From: Bigelowiella natans CCMP2755
Lineage: Eukaryota; Cercozoa; Chlorarachniophyceae
Direction of reading: 5' to 3'
Length of the DNA: 64,000 nucleotides
Assembly: GCA_000320545.1 (NCBI GenBank)
Contig: ADNK01000436.1
Span: 24,587-88,586 of the forward strand
Shown: positions 1-12,072 of the stretch, one piece after another
How the letters are laid out: each line of letters begins with the position of its first letter
Numbering within the stretch: position 1 is the stretch's first letter
Notes under the pieces: model-generated
Databases searched by the model: none
Told to the model about the DNA's origin: nothing
The model's input: the letters and a program-made list of their open reading frames with translations, nothing else
Position numbers and translations under genes: made by a program

Positions 1-152
1 AAGAATCGCATGCGTACTTGCAGAGAAAGGGGAACGGCTTCCCGCAAAGGATAGGCGATGTCGTAGAGTGAAACCGGATAGGTTTTCGATGTTATCGCGT
101 AAAACTACAGGAATCCCTGCTAATCCCGGATATTCCCCCCTTCAGAACCACG

Positions 153-811
153 ATGATGGGCTCCGAGGAGAGGTTGCACGCGGCGTCATCGACCAAGCGA
201 GCCCGTTCCGCACCCCCCACCCCCACCCCCTCGAAGAGACATCGTGGCAAAAGGGAATTAGATACAGACCGTCATCTGACCGAAGGAAGCAAAGACGCTG
301 GCAGCGGTACTCGAGCGGATGTACCGGTGCCGAGGAAGAGGATTGATAGTGCGGGACTCCAGCACCTCCCGCCGTATCTCATCCGGGTGCGACAAAGACA
401 GATATCTTTTTTGATAAAGTCCTTACACGTGCTTTATCTGCAACATTTATCCCTGCGATTGTTTGAACTTTCTTAGAAGATTCTCGAAGCTAGCGGCTCA
501 ATCATTGCCCTGGCAAACTACATGACGGTACATTCGATGGAAAAGAAATGAGACGCATGTTAATTCCTTTCAAATCTTTCTGTTATAAACTATCAGCATT
601 CCACACGTTGTATTTTATTTACTGATCCGTCTTCCTTCATTCCCATGCTACACAGATTAGTCGGGCGATTCACAGATTGATAGCCCCTTCATTCTTCCAG
701 TACGGCTTGAATGAGAGGAAGCTCTCTAGGAAACACGAATTGGGTTGTTGCACCAAACTTTATTTCCAATGGAGTTACCCTTGATGCTTGTATGCTTGTC
801 GAAAATATTCT

Positions 812-852
<41 letters not shown>

Positions 853-1901
853 AATCCACGTTGGTAATCTATCCCCTGCATGCATGTGACGCAGCCAAAC
901 TGCGGCTGAAGGCGAATCTCCGCTACTGCCGCCTATGCGTAGAATCTCCATCCTTGTTCCGCGAGATTGGACGTCAAATCGCCATGAGCTCGAGGCACAA
1001 GATCTCCCGCCTTGATCTCGCACACTGTAATAATGCGGCAAGGAGTAGTGCCTAGACACAACAATGAGAGTCAATGAACAACAATAAACAACAAAATGAT
1101 AATGATGCGAGTCAATAGAGAAATTCAAGCAGGGTGCAGGGGTGATTGGGTCTGCACGTCGCTGGAGACGACAATGATGATAGCGATAACCCCGAGGCAA
1201 ATGACCTACAACACGGCAAAATAGCCACCAAAGAATCATCATTGTCTTGTCCTCGCTCATCTTTTTGACTCTAAAACCGTTTTCGTAGGCGAAGCATACG
1301 AAGTTGATCTCAGAGCGATTGTTAGCAAGCATATTGGTACTCTCACCGCACTTGCTCTCCCAAGTAAAAAAGCTAGTAGCAGGACATCTTGCTCGTCGTT
1401 GTCTGCCGAATATCCCACGATCAGATTGAATTTGTTGCAATCATGGGGGGAGTTAATCCATAGAATTAGAAAGACCACTGGTGGACTATTTTCAATGTAA
1501 TAAGCACCGATGGCATTTTTTAAGTTCGTGACAGCCGTGTTGCCGGGTAGAATTTACTGGAGTTAATAGTTCAACTCCGTATATTGCTGCTTTTTTGAGA
1601 AGCGTGAGGGCCCCTTCTGTGTGCGGAGGAATAGTCGTCTTCCTACATAAAGATAAATAAATAAATTCTGTCTGTCTGCCTTCCATGCTGTAGCTGTGGT
1701 GCACGGGGGAGGCGATGCAGCATCTTCAACATGGCAACGGTGAGAACACACGGAAATTGGAAGATGAGCGTATGTAAAAAAAGAAGAGAATTTTGTAGCC
1801 CTTGCGTTATCTCTTCAAAAAAACCACTCCCAGTTTGCGTATCTTTCGATCTCAAGCCGTTGCGGCTTTCTCTGAAAGAAAATATAAAAGCTACTGTATA
1901 C

Positions 1902-1944
<43 letters not shown>

Positions 1945-3162
1945 GATGCAGGTATGAGAAGCTATTCGATTATGGTAAAGCACCCTTATTACGCCGTCTT
2001 ACTGTGACGAGGACCTCCGGTGTGATATTTTGTTCGTAATGATGATGCTATGCACGTATCATCATCATCTTCACCATCATCTCAACATCATCTCATGATC
2101 GTTATCATCATCATCGTCCTCACGATCATGCTCATAACTTATGCCGTTTGTGTTTCCACAGGACTGGCACGCATGGACGATATCTGTTTAGGCAAGATTA
2201 TCGGCCCGAAATGTCCGAATCTACTGCATCTAGACATCTCTGGCAACCTCACAGCTAATGTGTGTGTGTGTGTGAGTGTGAGTGAGTGAGTGAGTGAGTG
2301 AGTGTGTGCACGCTCGCGCGCGCGCGTGTTTGCCCTAGTATGCGTGCGGCTATGTATAACAGCTGTTACTTTCGTTCTCTACTGCTATAAACTCACAATC
2401 GGTATTATATTACACGAAACAAAGGCTCTCAAACTCATTGCGACGAACTTGCCACGACTGGCGTATCTTCGAGTGGAGGGGGACTTCAACATTACTATTC
2501 CAAAATCTCGCAGCAGCAGCAGCAACCACGATATTAACGAGGGAGGGGCGTCGATCCTTGCCGACTCAGGTGATATTAGGCGTAAAGATGAGGGAAAATG
2601 CGAAGAACGTGGGGGAACGTCGAGGATGATTATGATGATACAGATAGTACATTGAAGACTAATATTCTAAATACTACCAGAATTATTATCAAAAGTTGCT
2701 TTTCTTCTTCCCATTTATCGTCGTCGTCGTCGTCGTCAGGGTTCGAGAGTCTGGGTGCTCTGAAAGAGCTGCGAGAGTTGCGTCTGATCTTCCATGCAAA
2801 TTTTGTCACAGAGCAAGGGATACTCACAACACTCAAAAAGTACTAATACTACTGTTACTACTACTGCTACTACGAATACTACTACACAGCAGCAGCAGTA
2901 GTTGTAGAAGTAGTAGTAGTAGTAGTAGTAGTTGTTTTTAGGAGGGAAATAGCAATCTAGAGACCCCCCCCTCTCATCATTCGTATTGATGGTAGGAGAG
3001 CTAGTAGTAGTTGTAGATAGTAGTAGTAATAGTAGTAGTAGTAGTAGTAGTAGCAGTAGTGGTAGTGGTAGTGGTGCTGATGGCGAGCACCTTCCGATTT
3101 AACAAAAGGAAGAAACTGATTTTCGTCAGAAACAGCAGCTTCATCTGTTCGTTCAGATATAC

Positions 3163-3196
<34 letters not shown>

Positions 3197-3475
3197 TAAA
3201 CATGTATCTGATTCCATCCTCCCATGCTATCATCATTCAGACTGCACCTTCTAAGGAAGCTAGAGCTGCCATTCTCCTCATGTTTAACAGACGAGGTAGT
3301 AGGTCGTAGTAATAGAAGTACCCAGGAGGGGCGCGGGAAGGGTTGCTTGGGTGACCCGGAAAACAGCGATGAATGTAGTCTATCCTATGTGGCTCTGCTA
3401 TCGCTGTGCCGCACAATGGAAGCACGTCGTCGATGATGGAAGTCCTCGTAGTGTTGTTGTTGTTATTGTTTCCGC

Positions 3476-3512
<37 letters not shown>

Positions 3513-3874
3513 GAACGCTTTCACGCCACACTACGCCATTTCAATTTAAACCCTTGTTGTTATGATGATGATATGGAAGATGATGATGATGATGATGAGG
3601 TTGCTAAAGAACAAGTAGAAGACTATTTGATCTACATGTACACATGAATTCGTGTGTATGAATTTGTGTGTCGTCGTATACGCCTACACAGGGTGCGAAG
3701 CAGCTAGGAGACTGTTGCCCGGATTTGGAACTCGTCGATCTGTACGTCTTGCGATCATAATTTTAACAATAAGAGTGATAAATAAAGAAGAAGAAGAACA
3801 ACAAAATCGTTGGCAGCAAAATTGTTGCTCCGGTTCATTTCTTCATTCGTCTCAATATCTCTTCATCCCCCCCC

Positions 3875-3933
<59 letters not shown>

Positions 3934-4071
3934 AAACATACACACACCATATTAAACATCGCCATTCATGTTTCTACAGCTATGCATGCAAGCAGCTCTC
4001 CAACACAGGTAACTGCAGCTGGTGGTGGTAGGGGTAGGGGAACATATAGAATACGCACATATAAGCAAGCA

Positions 4072-4106
<35 letters not shown>

Positions 4107-5111
4107 ATGTTAATTATCACAAACTAGGACTTGTCCAAATGGCGAATAATCTACCTCATCTCCGCTGCTTAAACGTTAAGAGGTGGTGTGTGAGGGATAA
4201 TACACGAAGCAAACAACACATTCAGAACCACCATCAAAACCATCCACATTCTCAAGAGGAGGAGGAGCAAGAGGAAGGGGGAAATTCTCGGGTGCTAGCA
4301 CTGCCGGAAAAGGGATGCTTTGCAGGATAGAGAGTCTTTAATATCTTGAAATAACCCAAAGCGTCAGCAACAGTAGATGACGATGATGATGACGATGCTC
4401 ATATTCAAGCTTTGCTGCTGCTCCTCACGATAGTAATGATGATGACGATGATGTGGTGGTGGTTGCGTCAGATGCACACGGCTATCAAAACCGGGCGCTT
4501 TTGATGTCCTTGATCACGGCAGCATTCAACACATTCAGGTTCGTAGACAACCGACGATTATGGCCATTAGGCTATTTAGTAGAGCTCCTTTTGCCTTTCT
4601 CTTTTTGTCTATCTCTCGCTCTCTTGCTCTATAACATTCACATCTCCCTCCACTCTCTCAGCTTCCTAATTTCGCTGGACTTCTGAGTGCTGACGTCATG
4701 CTACGGGTTGTCAGAGACACGAGGATGATGACTCCAACCACACCGATAGCGATAACAATAATAATAATAATGATGATGATGATGAAAACATCGATCATTT
4801 CAGTTCATATGGCTTTGCAAATATGTACACCCACACCAGACCACAAACACACAAGTATGATGGATGTGTCGTCTTTTATGTACTCGTTATCATTATTGTA
4901 CACACACTGCGACTAATATCTGCTGCCTGCTACTCTTTTCCAGGTTGAACAGGCTGGCTTCACTCACGAAGGTGCAGGACGGCTTTTTGCCAGAAGCATT
5001 CAGATCCACAGATGGGGTAGGGGAAAGGCTTGGGCGAGGGCCAAGACGCTACATCCAACATCAGGATTGTTCCTCAGATGCTGCACTTGTAGGGGGGTGG
5101 GCCCATGCTAG
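153..5111 (+). CDS. F-box-like leucine-rich-repeat protein (FBXL/AMN1-like)
   Basis: Exons I can join in frame: 153-386, 477-527, 656-743, 895-1044, 2162-2259, 2425-2569, 2740-2839, 3241-3295, 3379-3447, 3701-3741, 3980-4008, 4128-4182, 4523-4538 and 4944-5111, giving about 432 residues. The N-terminus is basic and Lys/Arg-rich (possible nuclear signal), followed by LQHLPPYLIRKILEAS, which resembles the start of an F-box helix. Later exons carry LRR signatures: LPRLAYLRV, CPNLLHLDISGN, CCPDLELVDL, LPHLRCLNV. In FBXL proteins the F-box binds SKP1 and the LRRs bind substrate; whether that holds here is inference. Start is the first ATG of a tandem pair (153/156). The 16-bp exon and the reading frame of the last exon are uncertain; skipping the 16-bp exon would shift the end to 5115. 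The F-box call is weaker than the LRR call. Confidence 0.6.
814..851. repeat. (CT)n microsatellite
   Basis: Uninterrupted CT dinucleotide run directly upstream of an LRR exon, inside an intron of the F-box/LRR gene. Confidence 0.95.
1907..1942. repeat. (TA)n microsatellite
   Basis: Alternating TA run in the roughly 1.1-kb intron between exons 4 and 5 of the F-box/LRR gene. Confidence 0.95.
2848..3071. repeat. Trinucleotide (TAC/AGT/GTA) repeat cluster
   Basis: Two blocks of ACT and AGT triplets (about 2848-2937 and 3002-3071) flank a C-rich segment. The first block runs as ACT then switches to AGT, its reverse complement, so the transcript could fold into a long imperfect hairpin. It is intronic; the long homopolymeric reading frames it creates are not genes. 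Confidence 0.9.
3449..3514. repeat. (GTT)n trinucleotide repeat
   Basis: GTT repeats immediately after an LRR exon donor, intronic. On the other strand it would read as poly-Asn, which I take as artefact. Confidence 0.9.
3879..3933. repeat. Compound (CT)n(CA)n microsatellite
   Basis: A CT run passes directly into a CA run within an intron of the F-box/LRR gene. The same compound arrangement recurs elsewhere in the window. Confidence 0.95.
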
Positions 5112-5627
5112 CTAGCCGCTGGCTAATGCTCATCAGCAAGCGCATCATCTAATTAACGTATTGACAATGGCGATGATTCGCATAACGGATAGTGAGTTGC
5201 AGTGCGTGCAGCAAGAAAATCACTATGCAAGTCGAGTGCGAGCAGGCGCATGCGCATGCGTGAACGTGATATCTCAGCAGTTAATGTGCATGCGACACAT
5301 GTCTGCCTCGTGAATTGTGCAGCGAGTAGCACTACGTTTGATTGACAACCACTTTCGCTCTGCCATCATCCAATTGCTGGTCGGAATAGCGACCGGGAGC
5401 ACGGTGCGCGCGTGCAGCTGTGCGGCAGCATGCATGATCCTCGCGCGTGCACAGATCTCCTTTTTTTTCATCACTACTTCCGCATCCATCTATCATCTAA
5501 CTCATGGGAAACCCGATCATCTCACTACGAAACAAACACGGCGACTGGTACGATGCACTGGAAGTCGTCTTACTGCTACTAGGGCCATGCACAAATTTCT
5601 TTTGTCATTGCAACTTTTCCATCATGC

Positions 5628-5926
5628 TCAGCCAAAGCTACTCTGCAGTGATCTCCCAGGAGGAAGAGTCTCTAGCTCTCCTTTCAGAACGAAGCCCCTG
5701 CATGTTCCACTCGAGGGAACGAAATTCGCACAATGGATGATGGTTTCCGCGACATATTGGAGTGCTTCGGAGCCTTCTTGTTTTCGTTTTTGCATCTCTT
5801 CCGAGGCCGCGGGCGGTTGTTTGATCTCTCGCTTAATCTCCCTTGTGTAGTTCGTCACAGTCGAGATCGCTTTGCGGACACCGACCAGTGAGTAGTCTCC
5901 GAAGTCCGATTGGGTAGCGAGATGTT
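5628..5926 (-). CDS. Unrecognised protein, 3'-terminal exon
   Basis: On the minus strand an AG acceptor precedes 5926 and is followed by an open frame of 98 codons to a stop at 5628. The translation is protein-like: DYSLVGVRKAISTVTNYTRE, then a Lys/Glu/Gln-rich helical stretch and a C-terminus rich in Gly and Ser. It needs a one-base overhang from an upstream exon, which I could not place with confidence; candidate minus-strand coding text lies at about 6240-6350. I do not recognise a family. It sits tail to tail with the F-box/LRR gene. Confidence 0.35.
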
Positions 5927-6484
5927 CTTGGTAGCTCCTGCATGTGATTTGTTGAAAATGTGTGTTGCCCCCTCGGTAAGTGGGAGTAAGGGGCGAGAGT
6001 GCTTACAAGCTTGCAAGGGTGGGGGTGGTCCAGTATTTTTTGCACTGTTCCCACTCCACACAGTTTCCAAGAATGACCCCGTAGACATATCAGATCATCT
6101 GTCCGATGTACGATGTTTCCGGGTCGGTTGTGATCTCTTAGCTCGGTGGAGTTGAGGAGTTAGGCTTGAGAGGGGGTAGGAAGAAAAGGAGGGGTTGTGG
6201 CACGGGATAATGGCTTTAGCCGAGGGCTACAGGATTTCTGGGAGAGATTGAACATCGAACATTGACTTTGAAATTGAAAATGTTCATTGGCATCAGAAAC
6301 GTCATGCGACATCTTGAAAAAAGGCATCTTTATGATTGATTTCAGCATAGTACTCCTTATTAGTCGATAAAGTGAAGGCTACATCGAATCGATTTTATTG
6401 TCGCACCTTGCAAAATACATGCATTACAGACTTCATCCTGCAAAAACCGGCCAACACCCACACGCGCCCAGTTTGTCTCATTCA

Positions 6485-6546
6485 TGGATTTCAATGGATT
6501 TCAATGGATTTCAATGGATTTTCAATGGATTTCCTGGATTTCATGC
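6485..6546. repeat. Short tandem repeat, unit TGGATTTCAA
   Basis: About five imperfect copies of a 10-11 bp unit (TGGATTTCAA with small variants) stand head to tail in the spacer upstream of the SKP1-like/WD40 gene. Confidence 0.85.
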
Positions 6547-6891
6547 CTTCATGAAAAGCGACATTAGTTTTTGTCAAGTTTTTTTCAAATAATGTCTTAA
6601 AACAGAAGAAATAAATGCCCAGCATTTCCCAGATTTCAGGATTCCGGTTTTCATGTGTCCGGATTCCGTAGTTCAACATCTGGACCGAGAAAATGATAAA
6701 TTTCGATAAATCCAGGATATTCTTGTTATTTTTCGGATGCGTCATGATAAAAGAGTTGACGTTCGTTGTGATTCGCAAACTCCACAATAGTGTCGCCACT
6801 TACGACGGTGTCGTAGGGAATTTAGAAATAACCTTAATAATTGTACTCGTGTCGCATAGGGGGAGAGGAAGGGGGAGAGGAAGGGGGAGAG

Positions 6892-8926
6892 ATGGAGGTT
6901 GAAACCCACCCGAGCCCTTTGGAAGTCAGCTTGCCCCGCATCGTTGTTCTGGTAGCAAATGATCGTAAGGAGGTGGAATTGAAAATGGAACACGCATGCA
7001 TAAGTCGCAACATTAGGAAACGTGTTGAAGAGCTTTTCCGTATTGGGGGATTACTCTTGAGGAACGAACAAAACACCCCGCATCCAGCCCCTCGCATCGA
7101 AACTGGTATCTCCGCAGAATGCCTTTATTCTGTGACTCAGTTCATGCAGTTCTGTGCTGGGAATGACCTAGCCAGCCCAATGTTGCCAATCAGAAGTCCA
7201 ATACTCTCTGCGGCATACGATTCCACCGCCTCTACGTTGCGAATCAGTGAAATGATCAACAACCTAGCTAAAAACCGTCATTCTTTGTACGAGTTGTTGG
7301 ATGCCGCAGTAAAACTTATTATACCAGGACTTAAGTGGGTCTGCGTTGTGAAAATAGCCTGCCTCCTTCTCTCTGTAGACATAGAGGATATTGATCGCGT
7401 CCTTGATCCACACATCCGTGATGGCAGCTTGCGAGAACCAAAAAAGGGAATAGAAAGAGGCTCATTTGTTCAAAGTATTCAACCAAGAGAGAACGAGGCA
7501 ATTGCAACTCTGGAAAGAGAAAGAGGCGCAGAAGTATTAGCGGTAGGAGAAGAAAGATGCATCAGTATGCAAGAAGATGAATATACCTTGCTTGAAATTG
7601 AAAGCGAAAATGACGACAATGTGCAAAAGAGCGATTGCGAAGTTGGAGACGAAATAAATAGGGCTGGATATGACGATAGAAAATGTGAACAATATCGACA
7701 TTCGCGAGTATCCAATTTTTTACATTCTAGCTCGCATGTCTGGAGCTGTGCCCTCTCTTGTAACGGGGAGGTTGGCTTGTTGGCTGCAAATGATAGCAAC
7801 GAGTGTTCCATCTTAAAACGCGATGGGACCTCCACTACTCCGCTCATAGCCGGGATCCCACTCAGATGCCGCATTTCACACGATGGGCGGCGTGCTGTTA
7901 CAGCAGGGAACAGGAACACATGCTATTTTTGGAACGTCGAAAATGGAGAAAGACTCTGGCTCATGGAAGGTGATCCTCCAAGATCTTGCAGTCTCTCCGC
8001 AGACGGGCGCTTCGTGGTCTCGGCGTCAGAGTTGAAGAACACCGTCACAGTGTGGGATACCCTAGAACAGAAACAGGTCCATACCTTTTCGCATCAAGAT
8101 GTCTACGATTGTGCCATCTCGAGGAACGGTACGCACGTGGTTACGGCGTCACTCAAAGACTTGGTGATATGGCATATCTCCGGCAGGAAGAGAAGGGAAT
8201 TCAATGGCCTCAGCGCTCCGTGCGACATCTCGTGTGACAATTCTGTCATTCTCTGTCAGAATGTTAAAGAGTCGGGTGCAGTAATACTCGATTCTAAATC
8301 GGGAAGTATCCTCTCAAAAATGTAAATTTTAACTTATTTTGAAGAAGAGAGTGCATGGCGATTTTGTGTACATTGTGTGTTTGTAGGTGTAGTGGCAAGC
8401 GGATTGTAGATTGCGAACTCTCTTCTGACGCATCAATGGCGCTTATCTCGGGAATGACAGGAAAGTGTACCCTTTGGAGTCTTAAACGAAAAGATTCTTC
8501 CTTTCGTCATGAAGCTATATTGGTTGCAAGTTACTGTGGGCGAACTGGAGCGTTATCCCCGGACGGACACTGCGTACTTTTAGCTAAAGTCAATGGCGAA
8601 TGCGAGCTTCATGACCATCTTCATTTCATAGAGGTAAATTACCATTCGAGCATGAAATGCAAGAGGGTAAGGAGCAGTAGAGATACTTGTTTCATACTCA
8701 TATTTAAAACACTTCAAGTACCTATTGACTACAGTAAAACCTTGTGTTACTAACCATGACACCGCTAACTATCTCAAACATCAATTTGCCAAACATATAA
8801 ACATTGCACCAGGCTTCGACCGTGCTTAAAATTCTCAAACGCGACTTGACTGGTCGCCTCCGCACGACACACGAAGATATTCTCCGGGCACTGTTTCATA
8901 ATTGGCAAGCAAAAGTCGAACAGTGA
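6892..8926 (+). CDS. SKP1-like (POZ fold) and WD40-repeat fusion protein
   Basis: Exons 6892-8321, 8387-8633 and 8813-8926 join in frame; I start at the first ATG, which directly precedes the domain. Residues about 12-45 (LPRIVVLVANDRKEVELKME) match the first strands and helix of SKP1. About residues 145-185 (SLYELLDAAVKLIIPGLKWV) match the SKP1 segment of pattern LILAANYLDIKGLLDL. The usual C-terminal F-box-binding extension is absent; an acidic linker leads instead into at least five degenerate WD40 blades, for example DGRFVVSASE with VTVWDT, and GTHVVTAS with LVIWHI. The C-terminus is a short helix. SKP1 links cullin to F-box proteins, while WD40 propellers bind partners. A single chain with both suggests an adaptor that carries its own recognition module; that role is inferred. 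Introns are short (65 and 179 bp). Confidence 0.65.
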
Positions 8927-9618
8927 GGAGAAGGTCACATCTGAATCACAACAGCATGCACCACACTCAGATTGGGCCAAAATTATAACTTTTCCATGTG
9001 TTTAAGTAAGATGCTGTGCGGGAGCTTTGGACACACACCATATCAATATGGGGTAACATCATGCTTGTCATTGCGGCTGCAGGAGCACTAAAAATGTTGT
9101 GTGCTCGCTCATCAAATGAACACTGAGCATCCGCTGGCACTGCAGAACATCACATCATTGCACATCATGATGAGTGATGCAATCAATGCCATCTCCATGC
9201 ACAATTTTTGTAGCATGCTGAGTCATAGCTGCCTGCTCGATGTCTAGATGTGTCCACATTTTGTGCAAGAAATGGGGCCGCGATGCAGGCCGCCATTTTC
9301 ATTGAACTGTGCATTGCAGAGCAAAACAGACACAGCAATGCAACATGCGACGCGTGGAATATTTCATGTTTGAGATTCACAAAGCAATAATTTCGTTTGA
9401 CTTCTGTCCTCAGCATGCATGTTACTTCACTAGCTGCCAGCTTACAGTGCTTTTTTTTTCTAGCTGCCATAATCATATAAGATATAATCGCTTTCCTAAC
9501 GCTTTTTGCCGCTCTACATGTGCCCTTCGCTGCGTAAGATGCTGCTTGATTCTCGTCTATGTACAATCAGCACAAAAAAGTATAAGATGGAAGGAATGTC
9601 AAAATATCATAAATATGT

Positions 9619-9653
9619 ACACACACACACACACACATGTATGCATTAATATG

Positions 9654-9697
<44 letters not shown>
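9619..9697. repeat. (CA)n and (TA)n microsatellites
   Basis: A CA run (about 9619-9636) followed by a TA run (about 9655-9697) in the spacer downstream of the SKP1-like/WD40 gene. Confidence 0.9.
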
Positions 9698-9699
<2 letters not shown>

Positions 9700-9822
9700 C
9701 CAGTTGTTGTCTTGCCCGTGCAAGGGAATGCGTATGCTGGCCCTGTGCGTACAAAACCACACATCATACTTAAATCCTGTAGAACAAAAAAGCTTGTGCA
9801 CAACATATAAAACACACGCACA

Positions 9823-9852
9823 AAAACACACACACACACACACACACACACA
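9823..9852. repeat. (CA)n microsatellite
   Basis: CA dinucleotide run, followed 30-70 bp later by interrupted GT-rich sequence, so complementary tracts lie close together. Confidence 0.9.
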
Positions 9853-10434
9853 GACGCACACGTGGATATACATTGTGTATATGAGTGTGTGTGTATTTGT
9901 GTGCGAGTGCGTGTGTATGTGTGTGACCTCTCACCTTTGTGTATTTATAAGTCACATTTGTGGTCATTCCTGCATTCCATGGGATAAACTCACCCCTTCC
10001 CGCTTCAATCAAATGTCCCTTTTTCTAGTCAATGTCGTGGGAGGAGGAGGGTGATGGGGGATTCATATCCAATGTAGCATTGATTACCATATTAATGGCG
10101 GCAAGACGGTTAGCAAGATAAGGATGGTAATAAGACTGATTTCCTCTCTTCCTTTTCCCGCCTCTGTGTGGTGAGATTAGTGCTCGATTGTGTGTCGCCC
10201 CCGTTAGCATTATTTACGTATTCGTATGAGTGGTCACTTTCATTTTCGGCGGTTCAGTACCCTCACAGAGAATCGTCGCTTCCATATTTCTTCGAGACTT
10301 TTCGCACCAGAATTGAGTTGCACCAAAAAGTTTTCATACTCACGTACACACTCAAATGCACATGCACACATGTGCCCAAGATTTTTTTTGAATGTAATAG
10401 ATCAAGGTAAACGACTTTTTTATTTAATGTGTAA

Positions 10435-10436
<2 letters not shown>

Positions 10437-10470
<34 letters not shown>
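10437..10470. repeat. (TA)n microsatellite
   Basis: Uninterrupted alternating TA run in intergenic sequence. Confidence 0.9.
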
Positions 10471-10478
<8 letters not shown>

Positions 10479-11030
10479 TTGTGTATTGTATATATGCTTA
10501 TACAGAGATATATGTTCGTGCATGTGTGGATTATATTTACGTGAATACATGCTGCAGCATCTTTTTTTGATGGGAGGACTAATATCATCATTATTTCTAA
10601 AATGAGACAACCGTAGCTCGACACCATCTCTGAGCTCCCTCGCATGATTGGGAGGATACGCTGCAAAGCTTCCAATCTGCAAGATCATATCATTGCAAAA
10701 TGTTGTGGGTGCAGCTGTGCTTTACGTTGTTCTAATTCATTTGTACATAGTAGAAGATATTTGACTCAGAGTCTTCAAAAAACTCAAAAAGAATTTCAAT
10801 GACCAAGCATTTTAGTGCATACTCTATGCCTAACTCACATGCTACATTCCTTCAAAACACTGGTTGTATGTGTAACGTTCGTCGGTGTGTTTCTCCTTAC
10901 ACTTCCTGCCCTGCGTTGTGCCTCGGCTCCTCGTTGTTCTTGGAGTGCGAGTTTCGGGTTTATCAATCGTCTCTACAAGAGTGTAGTCGTGTTGAAGCAG
11001 AAGTACAACGTACATAAACACGATATTTTA

Positions 11031-11033
<3 letters not shown>

Positions 11034-11078
<45 letters not shown>
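11034..11078. repeat. (CA)n microsatellite
   Basis: CA run of about 22 units, then a GA-rich stretch. Confidence 0.95.
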
Positions 11079-11080
<2 letters not shown>

Positions 11081-11724
11081 TAGAGAGCGAGCGAGATAGG
11101 GAGGGGAAAGGACCAGTTTTTGCAGTTACCCACCTCCTCCTCAACATTTCCCAGAGCAATACTACGAGCTTCGTGCTGGCCCTGTTCATGAAGTTTCGAC
11201 CGCATTAGATGAATAGTTACGCTCTAGGCAATTACGGTTTCTAAGCACGTACACGTGACGTGTGCAACTACGAGCTCATGCTCGGTGCATTATTCGCTCT
11301 TCTTGTTGACTTACCGCACTGAAGTAGTACGGAGTGTGCGCATCGAGGTCTTCTTCCCACACTCGAAATCTCTGGTCGAACAACCGGCTACAGAGAGCCA
11401 CACTAGGAATAGTCAAAGCTTTAGGGAGGGAGAATTCAGGGGGGGGAAGAAAGTCTTAAATCATTACCTTGCTCGATTATCGACGTCTACAATCGGCAGA
11501 GGATATCTGTCCCCCCTTCGTGATTTGACGTCATGCTGCTCCTTTCCCTCGACCATTATACTGATTCAAACCTATCCTTGTGTAGCAACGAGGGTTTGGG
11601 GCTTATGCTTTCTCTCTATATTTCCCACTAGGTGTACTCGTTTTGGTTGGGGGAGGTCACGAGGGCCATTTGGCGCGAAATGGAGCAATAAGACGTAAAT
11701 CCTGAGAGTGAAATTCATCTTATT

Positions 11725-12072
11725 CTATATATCCAGTGAATTCATGTTCAACGACAACCCCAAAAAACTTATATTTAAAGTGTGAAGGCTAGCTATTGGT
11801 AGCTTGCAACGGCTATGAACGTTGAGCCGCCAAATTAAAAATTCGAATTTCATTTTTTTCTCGTTCATGTTCCAGTCGATGTCCTCCCGTGGGTCCTCCA
11901 GGTCATCTGTCTGTCTGATGAGCTTTTTGGGTTTCACTCTTTGATCTTCGGTGACACCCTCATTCTTCTTCATTAATTCATTTTGCACTGATGCATCAGA
12001 CCTGGTGATTTTTTTTTTTCCGTGGTGATCTTGTTGATTGCGGGGGAAATCTCTGCAAGTCACCAATTTCAA
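11725..12072 (-). CDS. Possible exon, unrecognised charged protein
   Basis: A 115-codon minus-strand frame opens with ATG and is rich in Lys, Asp and Glu (for example KKKITRSDASVQNELMKKNE). There is no recognisable domain, no clear splice partner and no neighbour to support it. It could be a decayed gene or a chance frame. Confidence 0.2.
   Translation of the reverse strand: MKLVTCRDFPRNQQDHHGKKKITRSDASVQNELMKKNEGVTEDQRVKPKKLIRQTDDLEDPREDIDWNMNEKKMKFEFLIWRLNVHSRCKLPIASLHTLNISFLGLSLNMNSLDI

Larger units (their letters stand above)
5112..6891. other. Spacer with one weak minus-strand exon
   Basis: Apart from the possible terminal exon at 5628-5926, I see no coding exon supported by splice signals. 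The first 300 bp contain many short palindromic words such as GCATGC and GCTAGC. A short direct repeat lies near 6485-6540. Confidence 0.5.

Noticed and set aside
3237-3524. Reading frame with poly-Asn on the minus strand
   Set aside because: It is the antisense of a GTT microsatellite in an intron and has no conserved flanks.
5317-5850. 177-codon plus-strand frame
   Set aside because: It is antisense to the more protein-like minus-strand exon at 5628-5926, has no motif and no splice context.
7479-7919. 146-codon minus-strand frame
   Set aside because: It lies antisense to the SKP1-like/WD40 exon, which has clear domain matches.
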